DNA from: Afipia sp. GAS231
GTDB taxonomy: Bacteria; Pseudomonadota; Alphaproteobacteria; Rhizobiales; Xanthobacteraceae
Assembly: GCF_900103365.1 (NCBI RefSeq)
Contig: NZ_LT629703.1
Span: 1,550,001-1,614,000, forward strand
DNA length: 64,000 bases
Reading direction: 5' to 3'
This document shows, piece after piece, positions 44,441 through 53,608 of the stretch (positions within the stretch are counted from its first letter, which is position 1; each line of letters opens with the position of its first letter). The position numbers were made by a program, and so were the translations under genes. The notes under the pieces are model-generated. The model did not search any database, was not told the DNA's origin, and saw only the letters and a program-made list of their open reading frames with translations.

Positions 44441-45907
44441 ATGCAGTTAGCTCTTGAAATTGATCTTTCCGCTGCGTCACTGCAAGCTCAGGTTTTCAGG
44501 CAGATCCATGGCTTGATCGTATCTGGCCGCCTGAGACCCGGTACACGCCTTCCCGGAAGTCGTGCTCTTAGCGAACAGCTTGGGGTGTCGCGCAATACAA
44601 TCATTCTCGCTTACGAGACATTGACGGCCGAAGGGTATCTGGAGTCGAGGGAAGGTGCCGGAACATACGTGTCAAATACGCTTCCCGATAGCTCGTTATC
44701 GGTTGCAGACTCCTTTACCAACAGAGCCACCCACACCAAACCGATCCACTTGTTCGTTCCTGTCGCCGAGGAAGCGAAACGATCCACATTCCCCAATGAA
44801 ATCGTTTGCGACTTTGCGCTTGAGAGCACCGATCCCGCTTGCTTTCCGCGCAGCGTATGGCGCCGACTAACCAATTGGCGAATGCAATCTTCGAAATTCA
44901 ACTTGACGTATTCCGGTACCCCGAAGGGGCTTCGGGAGTTGCGAGAGACTCTTGCCGGCTATCTGGGGGCTTCTCGCGGCATTTCATGCAGTCCGGATCA
45001 AATAGTGATCGTCACTGGTGTTCAGCAGGCGCTGAACGTCGCTGCTCATCTGTTTGTCCGCGCAGGGACAACGGTGGCAATGGAAGCGCCTGGTTGCAGC
45101 GCAACAGCGGATCTTTTCCGGGCTTACGGCGCGAATATAGCGCCGGTTCCCGTCGATCAGAGTGGCATCGTCGTAAAGCACTTGCCACAATCCAGCATGA
45201 GCCTCGCCTTCGTCACTCCGGTCCGTCAATATCCGATGGGCGTCATGTTGTCAGCTTCCCGACGCGAAGTCTTGCTGGATTGGGCGAACCAAACGGACTC
45301 TCACATTGTCGAAATCGATTTCGACACTGAGATTCGCTATCAGGGATCACCGCCACCACCCCTGAAGAGCCTCGACACCTTCGGACGGGTGGTCTACGTC
45401 GGCTCGTTTGCAGCCTCCATCGGCCCGGGGCTGAGGGTGGGATACATGGTCCTGCCGCCCCATTTAGTGAACCTTGCCGTTCACGCGGTATCACTTCTCG
45501 ACCATGGCTTTCCGTGCACAGGTGTTCCTTGGCTCGAACAGGCCGTGCTGAATGACTTCATCGAAACCGGCGCCTTCGAAAAGCACCTCAGAAAAATTCG
45601 CAAAACCTACATGGCACGGCGCGACTGCCTGGTCGCGGCACTTCAGAAACATGTCGGGTCCGTCCAGATAAACCCGGTGCATTGTGGCACACATCTGGTA
45701 TGGGAGCTGCCGCCGGATTTTCCCAGCGCCGTCAAATTGCAGACGCTGATGCTGAAGCAGCAGATCGGCGTCTACACGTTGCGCGACCAGAATATCGGAG
45801 ACGCGGACTATCTGGAGAATTGTGATCGGTACCTCCTGTTGGGATTCGCAGCGCTGGCAGAACCGGCGATCGAAGAGGGAATCTCGAGGCTCGCCAAGGC
45901 GCTTTGA
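44441..45907 (+). CDS. MocR/PdxR-like regulator that lacks PLP-binding residues
   Basis: 488 aa. GntR-type winged HTH at about 10-78 (LRPGTRLPGSRALSEQLG, VSRNTIILAYETLTAEGYL) is fused to an aminotransferase-like domain. The segment normally reading EDDYDSEF is EIDFDTEI (291-298), and GTFSKT is GSFAAS (321-326), so the Asp, Tyr and Lys contacts to PLP become Ile292, Phe294 and Ala325. The protein may regulate without PLP. ATG at 44441 lies just after GGAG; an upstream TTG is less likely. The target is unknown, and it follows the flavoprotein gene on the same strand. Confidence 0.9.
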   Translation: MQLALEIDLSAASLQAQVFRQIHGLIVSGRLRPGTRLPGSRALSEQLGVSRNTIILAYETLTAEGYLESREGAGTYVSNTLPDSSLSVADSFTNRATHTKPIHLFVPVAEEAKRSTFPNEIVCDFALESTDPACFPRSVWRRLTNWRMQSSKFNLTYSGTPKGLRELRETLAGYLGASRGISCSPDQIVIVTGVQQALNVAAHLFVRAGTTVAMEAPGCSATADLFRAYGANIAPVPVDQSGIVVKHLPQSSMSLAFVTPVRQYPMGVMLSASRREVLLDWANQTDSHIVEIDFDTEIRYQGSPPPPLKSLDTFGRVVYVGSFAASIGPGLRVGYMVLPPHLVNLAVHAVSLLDHGFPCTGVPWLEQAVLNDFIETGAFEKHLRKIRKTYMARRDCLVAALQKHVGSVQINPVHCGTHLVWELPPDFPSAVKLQTLMLKQQIGVYTLRDQNIGDADYLENCDRYLLLGFAALAEPAIEEGISRLAKAL

Positions 45908-46193
45908 AGATCTGATCCAGCAAAAACGACCGACCACACTGCCGACTCTTCAGCCGGGCACACTGCGCGACCCGGCCTTGGCAGGTTCTATCGCGCCAAA
46001 TGTCACAAGCTCAACAACTGGTACCATCGGCTTTGCCTGCACCGGCGCTGTGAGGAGCACTCCCGCCTTACTAAGTTATGCCTGGAAATTGCGGGCGAGC
46101 TCCTACTGCGACGGCGCCGGCAGTTAGGGACGCCGGCGGGTGTTTTCCACTTCGGTCATGGCGCCGCTGGTAGATACCACAAGGGAGTAAGAG

Positions 46194-46568
46194 ATGAGTG
46201 GCACAGCTACGAATTTGGGCGACTATGAAGCCATCACGAAGGTCGTTCAACATTATCTGGACGGCGCAAAATCGGGGAAGGGAAGCGAAATGAAGCCCGC
46301 CTTCCACAAGGACGCTACGATTTTTGGATATGTGGGACCTGATCTCTTTGCTGGACCTATCCAAGGGCTTTACGATTGGAACGACAAGAATGGTCCAGCC
46401 ACTGGAATCAAGTCTCGTATTTCGGAGATCGACGTCGTCGGCACGATCGCGAACGTGCGTTTGGAAATCGACGACTGGACGGGATCGCGCTTCACTGACA
46501 TGTTCACGCTGCTGAAGCTGGATGGGAAGTGGCAAATCATGAACAAGGTCTTCCATCTCCATAGTTGA
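46194..46568 (+). CDS. NTF2-like small protein (lumazine-binding-like family)
   Basis: 124 aa. It matches the Lumazine_bd_2 / NTF2-like group: DYEAITKVVQHYLDGAKSG, then MKPAFHKDATIFGYV, and a C-terminal LLKLDGKWQIMNKVFHLH. It is likely cytoplasmic with an enzyme or ligand role not known for the family. It follows the MocR-like gene by 286 bp of plain sequence and ends 37 bp before a strong terminator, so it may have its own promoter. Confidence 0.85.
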   Translation: MSGTATNLGDYEAITKVVQHYLDGAKSGKGSEMKPAFHKDATIFGYVGPDLFAGPIQGLYDWNDKNGPATGIKSRISEIDVVGTIANVRLEIDDWTGSRFTDMFTLLKLDGKWQIMNKVFHLHS

Positions 46569-46605
46569 TATTTAGGTTGGCGTTCAGACGGCACCAATTG
46601 CATCT

Positions 46606-46635
46606 GGACCCGACTTCGGTCGGGTCCATTTTTCT
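46606..46635 (+). terminator. Rho-independent terminator after the NTF2-like gene
   Basis: GGACCCGAC-TTCG-GTCGGGTCC (46606-46627) is a perfect 9-bp stem with a UUCG tetraloop. ATTTTTCT and further T-rich sequence follow. It is the clearest terminator in the window. Confidence 0.92.
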
Positions 46636-46725
46636 CCATTTTTCGCATCCGGCGTCCAGACCAGTAGAGGGGCTGCGGCGTCGGCTGGACCAGCCACGGC
46701 GCCGCACCACGTAACGCCAGCTAAC

Positions 46726-47727
46726 TCACGAACGACGATGCAGGAAGTCGACGACAAGTTTAGTCGTCGCGGCAGGCTGTTCTTCCGTGATCCAGTGCCC
46801 GCAATCGGGGATGATCACGTCTTCGACATTATCGGCGACACACCGAACCACCGCGCCGATCATCGGGCCGAATGTAGCTTCACCACCCAGGGCCAAGACC
46901 GGCATCTTGAGCTTGCCCTGCGCAAGGAACGCCTTGTTGTCGATCGCATCCTGGCTAAACGACAGGAACTGCGCAAAACCCGCTCGCATTGCGCCGGGTT
47001 GCGCATAGAGCGCCGCATAATGCTGGCGCTTCGCTTCATCAAAACGCTCCGGGTGCTGGGAAAGTTCGTTCCAGAAGCGGTCGAGATAGATGCGCTCCCG
47101 GCCGGCGACCAGGCGCTCCATGTCATGACCACCGAAACCAAAGTGCCACATAGCCGGCTCCTGCAGGATCTTTTCCCAGGGTCCGATGCCGGGCAGCGGC
47201 GCATCGATTGCCACCCATCGGCTTACGCGCTCGGGGTGGGTGGCGGCAACTGCGTAGCCGACCATGATCCCGATATCGTGCGTCACCAATTCGAACGTAC
47301 GCACACCCAGAGCATCCAGGACGCCCACCACGTCCGCCGCCAGATTCTTCTTGTCATAGCCGCCATCAGGCTTCGACGAGAGGCCCGACCCACGCAGGTC
47401 AGGCACGAAAATGGTGTGGTCTTCGATGAGTGCGCTCGCCAGATGTCCCCACATGTCGCCCGATGTGCCAAAGCCGTGCAGCAGGACGACTGCCGGGCCA
47501 TGACCGCCGACCCGCACATGGATGGATGTACCGTTGGTTTCGATCGTCCGCGTCTGCATTACAGCCGGGAAGGGATAAATCCCATCTACTTGGACATGTT
47601 CGCTCATCTGTTTGCTCCTGGTCTGGGCGCGTGCCGCACCCGTGAGTGTGAACTGGGCCACCGTGCCCAGACCGATAGCGGTCGCGCTCAGAAAGTCGCG
47701 GCGAGAGGGGTTGAGGTGCTTGATCAT
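46726..47727 (-). CDS. Exported epoxide hydrolase/dehalogenase-like alpha/beta hydrolase
   Basis: 333 aa with a twin-arginine leader (SRRDFLSATAIGL, cleavage after ARAQ). HGFG (84-87) forms the oxyanion site, the nucleophile elbow reads LVTHDIG with Asp151, and the catalytic His is in DCGHWITEEQP. An Asp nucleophile indicates an epoxide hydrolase or haloalkane dehalogenase rather than an esterase. It is divergent from the TetR gene at 47941, with repeats between them, so it is probably repressed by that protein. ATG at 47727 follows AGGAG. Confidence 0.9.
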   Translation of the reverse strand: MIKHLNPSRRDFLSATAIGLGTVAQFTLTGAARAQTRSKQMSEHVQVDGIYPFPAVMQTRTIETNGTSIHVRVGGHGPAVVLLHGFGTSGDMWGHLASALIEDHTIFVPDLRGSGLSSKPDGGYDKKNLAADVVGVLDALGVRTFELVTHDIGIMVGYAVAATHPERVSRWVAIDAPLPGIGPWEKILQEPAMWHFGFGGHDMERLVAGRERIYLDRFWNELSQHPERFDEAKRQHYAALYAQPGAMRAGFAQFLSFSQDAIDNKAFLAQGKLKMPVLALGGEATFGPMIGAVVRCVADNVEDVIIPDCGHWITEEQPAATTKLVVDFLHRRS

Positions 47728-47849
47728 GCGAATTTCTCCTCTGCGGATCGAGGTCGGCAAGTACGCAAAGAGCCGTGCCGAAGCCGGGATCGAATCTCCG
47801 ACTATCGGTGGTCGAGGCTGGGCGCGGCATCGGCTCTGCGCGTTTTATA

Positions 47850-47901
47850 ACGGTCGTATTAAAACATGCAATGGATTTTTTTGACGACCGTGTTAAAACA
47901 T
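47850..47901. promoter_or_regulatory. Paired repeats, candidate TetR operator
   Basis: ACGGTCGT (47850-47857) and ACGACCGT (47884-47891) are exact inverted 8-mers. Each continues into a TTAAAACAT stretch, giving direct repeats CGTRTTAAAACAT at 47855-47867 and 47889-47901. The block lies just before the TetR start and upstream of the divergent hydrolase. Confidence 0.6.
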
Positions 47902-47940
47902 CGGTGCGACGACCCGCGCGATCGGAATGGATGACACAAG

Positions 47941-48528
47941 ATGGTGAGACCGAGAGAATTCGATGAGCAAGCCGTATTGGATCAGACGACGCAGCGCTTC
48001 TGGAGCAAGGGATATGCGGCGACATCCATGCGGGACCTCGCCGATAGCACCGGGGTAACTACGGCGAGTCTCTACAATGCGTTCGGTGATAAGAGAGCGA
48101 TCTACCGTCTCGTGCTCGATCGGTATGTCCGTCTGGCGCTCGAAACCTGCTCGGCGACCTTCGGAGGCGATGACCCACCCCTGCGCGCATTGGAGCGGTA
48201 CTTCGATGCGCTCATAGAGGAGGCGCTGGCCGACGCCCTTCAGAAGGGATGCTTCGTCGTCAACACCGCGCTTGAAGTCGCTCCGCACGACGCGGACTTC
48301 CGTGATCTCGTTACGAACGTCTTCGCCCAAATCGAGAAGTACCTGCGCGATTGCATCGCTAGCGGCCAGTCAGGCGGGACAATTCGAACCAAACTGCCGG
48401 CTGGCGACCTGGCCCGCCTCTTCCTGGGCGCAACACTGGGCATCCGCGTGTTGGCGCGGACGACCTCGGAACGTGAGCTCCTCACCGGTGTCGTTCGTCC
48501 ACTGTTCGCGCTGCTAAGGACAAAGTGA
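47941..48528 (+). CDS. TetR-family transcriptional regulator
   Basis: 195 aa. The N-terminal HTH reads MVRPREFDEQAVLDQTTQRF, WSKGYAATSMRDLADSTGVT and TASLYNAFGDKRAIYRLVL, the TetR pattern. The all-helical ligand domain follows. It is divergent from the hydrolase gene, with repeat sites in between. It most likely represses that gene and itself. The effector is unknown. Confidence 0.92.
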   Translation: MVRPREFDEQAVLDQTTQRFWSKGYAATSMRDLADSTGVTTASLYNAFGDKRAIYRLVLDRYVRLALETCSATFGGDDPPLRALERYFDALIEEALADALQKGCFVVNTALEVAPHDADFRDLVTNVFAQIEKYLRDCIASGQSGGTIRTKLPAGDLARLFLGATLGIRVLARTTSERELLTGVVRPLFALLRTK

Positions 48529-48591
48529 AAAAGCTTGAGCGACGTGCGCCGCGGCGCCGGACGATTGGTTCTCCAGTCCAGGTATCTCACC

Positions 48592-50229
48592 TTAAACCAA
48601 TCTATATTGAGCGTCCGACAAGACGTACTGTGCACCTTTGTCTGCGATCATGATTGTGGGCGTATTGGTGTTACCCGACGTGATAGTCGGCATTACGGAT
48701 GCATCAATGACACGCAGCCCATCGAGCCCGATCACACGTAGGTGCTGATCGACGACCGCCAGCGGGTCGTTTTCAATTCCCATTTTCGCCGTGCCGACAG
48801 GATGAAAAATCGTTGTTCCGATATCACCGGCGGCCTTGGCAAGAGCAGCTTCGCTGTCATCGATCGATGGCCCTGGGATGTACTCCTCTGGACGAAAGCG
48901 GCTGAGCGCCTTCTGCTTCATTAAACGGCGAGTGACCCGAATCGCATCGGCTGCGACGCGGCGATCCTCGTCGGTCGAGAGATAGTTCGGTGCGATGACC
49001 GGCTTTGTCGAGGGATCCGCCGAGCGCAGGCGAACAGTGCCGCGGGACGTTGGCCGGAGATTGCAGGCCGAAACCGTGATCGCCGGGAAGCGGTGCAACG
49101 GATCCCCAAACCTGTCGAGCGAGAGTGGTTGGACGTGGAACTGGATGTTTGCGCGATCGAAGTCTGGCGACGAGGTGGTGAAAATTCCGAGCTGGGATGG
49201 CGCCATGGTGAGAGGCCCCCGCCGGAACAGTGCATATTCAAGGCCCATCATCGCGCGTCCTACCAGCGAGTGATAGGTCTCGTTGAGGGTCTTGGTGCCG
49301 TGCACCCGGTAGATCGCTCTTTGCTGCAAGTGGTCTTGCAGATTGCGCCCGACACCAGGCCTGTCGGCAACGGTGGCGATACCAAACTGGCCGAGCCATT
49401 CTGCTGGCCCCACACCGGACCGTTGGAGGATCTCGGGTGACCCGATGGAGCCGGCGGACAGTATAACCTCGCCTTTCGCACGGACCTCGACTGTGCGTCC
49501 GTGCTGCCGATATCGAACACCCACAGCACGCTGTCCGTCGAACAGCACCTTGTCGACCAAAACGCCAGTTTCAAGACGCAAGTTGGCGCGATGCAGCACC
49601 GGCTTCAGAAATCCGCGTGCCGCCGACCAGCGGAAGCCGCGCTTCTGATTGACGTGGAAGTAGCCGACGCCGGTATTGTCCCCGGTATTGAAGTCCGGCG
49701 TCATCGGGATACCCATTTCGACGGCGGCTTTCGTCACGCTGTCGAGGACATCCCATCTCACGCCCGGCGGCTCCACGCGCCACTCACCGCCGACACCGTG
49801 ATGTTCGGATTCACCCAAAAAATGATCGTCAAGGCGCTTGAAGACCGGACGCACGTCGTCCCATCCCCAGCCGGTAAGGCCAAGTTGCCGCCAATGATCG
49901 TAATCAGACGCCTGGCCGCGCATGGAGATCATGGCATTGATCGCGGAGGAGCCGCCCACCACCTTGCCACGCGGATATTTCAGCGACCGGCCGTTAAGGC
50001 CTGCTTCGCTCTCTGTCGCGAACATCCAGTCGGACCGCGGATTGCCTATAGCGAAAAGATAACCGACCGGAATGTGAAACCAGATCCAGTTGTCGTTGCC
50101 ACCGGCTTCCAGAACCAGAACACGGTTGTTGCGATCGGTCGATAATCGATTCGCAACGACACAACCCGCGGAACCGGCCCCCACAACAATATAGTCATAG
50201 TCGCCGTCCAGTTCAGTTCTGGGAACCAC
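48592..50229 (-). CDS. GMC-family oxidoreductase (choline/alcohol dehydrogenase type)
   Basis: 545 aa. FAD-binding YIVVGAGSAGCVVANRLS near the start, GMC signature 1 YPRGKVVGGSSAINAMIS, signature 2 SAGSIGSPEILQRSGVGP, and the C-terminal catalytic TIFHPVGTAKMG and SGNTNTPTIMIAD. These match the alcohol/choline dehydrogenase branch. GTG at 50229, six bases after GGAGA, is preferred over the TTG at 50241, which has no ribosome binding site. It probably oxidises an alcohol for the CoA-linked pathway encoded just upstream (enoyl-CoA hydratase, CaiB). Confidence 0.92.
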   Translation of the reverse strand: MVPRTELDGDYDYIVVGAGSAGCVVANRLSTDRNNRVLVLEAGGNDNWIWFHIPVGYLFAIGNPRSDWMFATESEAGLNGRSLKYPRGKVVGGSSAINAMISMRGQASDYDHWRQLGLTGWGWDDVRPVFKRLDDHFLGESEHHGVGGEWRVEPPGVRWDVLDSVTKAAVEMGIPMTPDFNTGDNTGVGYFHVNQKRGFRWSAARGFLKPVLHRANLRLETGVLVDKVLFDGQRAVGVRYRQHGRTVEVRAKGEVILSAGSIGSPEILQRSGVGPAEWLGQFGIATVADRPGVGRNLQDHLQQRAIYRVHGTKTLNETYHSLVGRAMMGLEYALFRRGPLTMAPSQLGIFTTSSPDFDRANIQFHVQPLSLDRFGDPLHRFPAITVSACNLRPTSRGTVRLRSADPSTKPVIAPNYLSTDEDRRVAADAIRVTRRLMKQKALSRFRPEEYIPGPSIDDSEAALAKAAGDIGTTIFHPVGTAKMGIENDPLAVVDQHLRVIGLDGLRVIDASVMPTITSGNTNTPTIMIADKGAQYVLSDAQYRLV

Positions 50230-50321
50230 CGTTTTCTCCAACTGTTGGGGTTTGTTTGCGTAGCGAGCACTTCCACGCGTCGAGGATCACGTCGCAGCAG
50301 TCGTCCAGAACACTGAACGGT

Positions 50322-51170
50322 TCAGCGATGGCGGAAGACCGGCGCCCGTTTGTTGACGAAGGCGTTCATACCCTCCTTCTGCCCTTCGGTTGCGAACGCA
50401 GCCTGGAACAGAAGACGCTCATGGCGCAAACCCTCTGAAAGCGGTCCCTCGAATGCGCGATTGACCGCTTCCTTCGCCATCCTCACGGCTGGTGCGTTGT
50501 AGCCGGCGATCGTATGCGCAGCTTCCAACGCAATCTGCAAAAGGTCGGTACTCGGTACGACGCGCGCAACGAGACCGACGGCCTTCGCCTCCACAGCACC
50601 GATGGTACGACCGGTAAGGATGAGATCCATGGCAAGCGATTTTCCGATTGCACGCGTCAGCCGTTGTGAACCTCCAATACCGGGTAGAATGCCCAGCTTG
50701 ACCTCGGGTTGGCCGAATTGCGCGTCTTCCGATGCAATAATGAAGTCACAGAGCATCGCGAGCTCGCAACCACCGCCAAGAGCAAACCCGCCGACTGCCG
50801 CTATGATAGGTTTGTAGATCGATTTGACCTCGTCCCACGGGCCAAGAAAATCGTTCATGTAGAAGTCAGTGAAGGGCTTCTCGGCCATTTCCGCAACATC
50901 TGCGCCGGCGGCGAAGGCGCGCGCACTGCCCGTGATCACGATCGCCCCGACCTGATCGTCTGCGTCGAATGTCTTCAACGCCGCGAGCGTCTCGATCGCC
51001 AGTTGGCCGTTCAAGGCGTTCAAGCTCTTTGGCCGATTCAAGGTGATGAGGCCGACACGGTCGCGGCGCTCGACGATGATCGTCCGCAGCGAGGTATTCG
51101 CGGGAGCGGCCTCCGGCTGTTCTGAAGGGGACGGGCTGTCTTTGCGGATTGTTGCAACGGTATTGCTCAT
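50322..51170 (-). CDS. Enoyl-CoA hydratase/isomerase (crotonase family)
   Basis: 282 aa. An N-terminal extension of about 30 residues precedes the crotonase fold: [37 protein letters not shown] (oxyanion hole), [18 protein letters not shown] with one catalytic Glu and [16 protein letters not shown] with the other. Both glutamates are kept, so hydratase activity is plausible. ATG at 51170 lies 32 bp after CaiB. It belongs to a CoA-thioester pathway with the CaiB transferase upstream and the GMC enzyme downstream. Confidence 0.93.
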   Translation of the reverse strand: MSNTVATIRKDSPSPSEQPEAAPANTSLRTIIVERRDRVGLITLNRPKSLNALNGQLAIETLAALKTFDADDQVGAIVITGSARAFAAGADVAEMAEKPFTDFYMNDFLGPWDEVKSIYKPIIAAVGGFALGGGCELAMLCDFIIASEDAQFGQPEVKLGILPGIGGSQRLTRAIGKSLAMDLILTGRTIGAVEAKAVGLVARVVPSTDLLQIALEAAHTIAGYNAPAVRMAKEAVNRAFEGPLSEGLRHERLLFQAAFATEGQKEGMNAFVNKRAPVFRHR

Positions 51171-51202
51171 AGCCTGTTTCCTTCGTTTCGGAGATACCCG
51201 TA

Positions 51203-52462
51203 TCATTCAGCCGCTCGCGGCAGTGAGCCGGAGGCATCGATTTCGGTGAGCAGGACATCATCCGGCGCCGCGTTGGAGTAGGCGCCATGAGCAGCCATCA
51301 GCTCGTTCAGAATTGCTTCGCGGTGTTGATTGAGCGCCGGCGAAACGGCAGGCGTTTCAACATCGTTCTCGGCATACCCGGAAAGGCGGATAGGATTGCC
51401 TGCAGTACGGATATGACGCGGCCCCTCACCTTTCACTTTCACGATCATGTTGCGGGCCTTGAGTTGCGGATGGTCGAATAGTTTGTCGATTGTATTGATC
51501 GGAGAGCAAGGAACGCCGGCCTCGTTCAGCTTGGCAATCCAGCACTCGACAGGCTCTCGCTTCGTAATTGCCTCAATAGCCGTGACCATTGCGGGGCGAT
51601 TGCTGCAACGCAGGTCATTGCTCATGAAACGTGGATCGAGCGCCAACTCAGGCGATCCGAGCGCATCCGCCATCAACATGAAAAGCGTATCGTTGCCGGC
51701 GGCTATGATGACGCGCCCGTCCATCGCGGCGAAGCTTTCGAATGGAGCCAATGAAGGGTGACTGTCGCCCGTGCGACCCGGTATCTTGCCCTCCACGTCA
51801 TAACGCGCGAGCGCCGTCTCCATCAGCGCCGCCTGGCAGTCAAGCATGCCAATATCGACGCGCGTTCCCTGTGCGTTTTGCACTCGCTTGTAGAGGGCGG
51901 AGACGATGCCAATGGTGGCGAAAAGCGCAGCTCCGAGATCGCCAAAACTGGTCCCGACGCGGGAAGGCGGACCATCCGGCCATCCTGTCAAGCTCATCAC
52001 GCCCCCCATGGCTTGCACGACCATGTCGTAGCCCGGCAGGTCACTGAATGGTCCGGTATGGCCAAATCCCGAAATCGACGCGTAGACAATATGCGGATGC
52101 GTTTTGGCCAGCCGTTCCGCGCCGTAACCAAGACGGTCCATAACGCCGGGACGAAAGTTCTCGACGACCACATCGGCCCGGTCCAGGAGTCGTTCGAGCA
52201 ATTCCCTGTCGCGCGGCGACTTGATATCGAGAGCGATGCTCTCCTTGCCTCGGTTGAAGCACATGAAATAGGCTGAATCACCGTCGACGAACGGGCCGAA
52301 CGCCCGCGTGTCGTCGCCGCTGCCAAGCTTCTCGATCTTGATTACACGCGCACCGAGGTCGGCCAACACCATCGTGCAATACGGTCCGGCCAATACCCGT
52401 GAGAAATCGAGGACCGTAATGCCTTCGAGCGGTCCCTTTTTCAGAGCCTGAATGCCCTGCAT
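51203..52462 (-). CDS. CaiB/BaiF-family CoA transferase
   Basis: 419 aa. Family III CoA-transferase motifs include [54 protein letters not shown] and [15 protein letters not shown], the last with the catalytic Asp. The longer frame to 52870 is not supported; ATG at 52462 follows GGGAGGAG and gives a normal length. It swaps CoA between two carboxylic acids, activating a substrate for the enoyl-CoA hydratase encoded downstream. Confidence 0.93.
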   Translation of the reverse strand: MQGIQALKKGPLEGITVLDFSRVLAGPYCTMVLADLGARVIKIEKLGSGDDTRAFGPFVDGDSAYFMCFNRGKESIALDIKSPRDRELLERLLDRADVVVENFRPGVMDRLGYGAERLAKTHPHIVYASISGFGHTGPFSDLPGYDMVVQAMGGVMSLTGWPDGPPSRVGTSFGDLGAALFATIGIVSALYKRVQNAQGTRVDIGMLDCQAALMETALARYDVEGKIPGRTGDSHPSLAPFESFAAMDGRVIIAAGNDTLFMLMADALGSPELALDPRFMSNDLRCSNRPAMVTAIEAITKREPVECWIAKLNEAGVPCSPINTIDKLFDHPQLKARNMIVKVKGEGPRHIRTAGNPIRLSGYAENDVETPAVSPALNQHREAILNELMAAHGAYSNAAPDDVLLTEIDASGSLPRAAE

Positions 52463-52505
52463 GATAACTCCTCCCAAGGTGCCGGTCGATTTCGGTGAAA
52501 CTCGA

Positions 52506-52537
52506 TACTTCAACCCGAATTCTCGGTTGGTGAAGTA
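52506..52537. promoter_or_regulatory. Inverted repeat TACTTCA/TGAAGTA upstream of the CaiB gene
   Basis: TACTTCA (52506-52512) and TGAAGTA (52531-52537) are perfect inverted arms with an 18-base spacer holding GAATTC at its centre. It lies 44-75 bp before the CaiB start. The regulator is unknown; the LysR gene at 53609 is a candidate. Confidence 0.4.
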
Positions 52538-52727
52538 CCGGTTCGATTGAAAGACCTGAGTCCGCGAAACTGGCCGATCCGGTGGCAAGCGACTTGTTGC
52601 AACCGGCGCTCGACCATGAATGGACAGCCAGAGGGGGCATTCGGGTCGCATTAGGTCGTACGACGACCTTATCGACCCGAAGTATACCGCGGCAGGAGCC
52701 GCGCCTCCCGGCCGCCGCTCCTTCTGG

Positions 52728-53438
52728 TCAATGACCGGCGCTCTGACCACCGTCGACGTGCAGGATCTCGCCGGTGACGAAGGGAGCGTTTTCCAGAAAC
52801 ATGATCGCGTCGACGATGTCTTGAATTTCTCCCATTCGTCCGACTGGATGCAGCTTCGCTTTGAAATCATGTGTTTCCGGAGCGTGCATCGGCGTCTTCA
52901 TAACGCCGGGAGCAACGGCGTTAACACGAACTCCCTTTTTTGCGTACTCAATCGCCAGGGATTTCGTGGCCGCGTTCAGCCCACCTTTGGTCATCGAGGC
53001 AAGGACGGACGGAACGCTGCTGTTGGCGTGATCGATAAGGCTGGTCGTAATCTGCACGATGTGACCCGACCCCTGCTTTAGCATTTCGACCGCGACGCGT
53101 TTGGTAACCCGGAAGAAGCCGCCCAGATTGATCGCCATGACCGAAGCGTAGTCATCCTCGGTGTAATCAACCAGGGGCTTCGCGATGAAGATACCGGCGT
53201 TGTTGATCAGGGTATCGATGCGTCCAAAGCGTGCCATGCCCTCCCGAACGATCCGGTCGGCTGTCTTCGGATCGGCCACGTCTCCGGCGATGGTCAGGAC
53301 GTCCGAATCCTTGCTAGGCTTGATGGACCGGGAATTGGCGATCACCCGGTAGTTGCGATCGCGATAGGCCTTCACAAGCCCTGCACCGAAGCCCTGTGAT
53401 GCACCGGTGATGACGGCGACTTTCTGCTCTGTTCCCAT
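52728..53438 (-). CDS. Atypical SDR-family oxidoreductase without the catalytic tyrosine
   Basis: 236 aa. The Rossmann motif TGASQGFGAGLV is present (11-22), as are NNAGIF and TTS at about 131-133. The YxxxK active site reads ALASMTK-like LASMTKGG, with Ala147 where Tyr should be and Lys151 kept. Related SDRs with this ASMTKGGLNAATKSL pattern exist, so it is probably a natural subgroup rather than a mutation. It may act as a binding or non-redox enzyme. It is upstream of the CaiB gene on the same strand after 265 bp. Confidence 0.85.
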   Translation of the reverse strand: MGTEQKVAVITGASQGFGAGLVKAYRDRNYRVIANSRSIKPSKDSDVLTIAGDVADPKTADRIVREGMARFGRIDTLINNAGIFIAKPLVDYTEDDYASVMAINLGGFFRVTKRVAVEMLKQGSGHIVQITTSLIDHANSSVPSVLASMTKGGLNAATKSLAIEYAKKGVRVNAVAPGVMKTPMHAPETHDFKAKLHPVGRMGEIQDIVDAIMFLENAPFVTGEILHVDGGQSAGH

Positions 53439-53608
53439 GGAATTTCTCATTGATCAGCGGACGACATGATTGACTTCCGCGAGACGGCCCACGTCTGGTG
53501 GATCACATTTAGCACCATCCGCGCCCAGTCGAACGGCCGTTGGCCGGCAGCTTCTGTTTCTGAAATCGGAACAGTGCACGGTCGCGCAACGGAAGACGTC
53601 AATTGCAG

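Noticed and set aside
51203..52870. Longer start for the CaiB gene at 52870
   Set aside because: The extra 136 residues have no similarity to the family, while ATG 52462 has a strong ribosome binding site.
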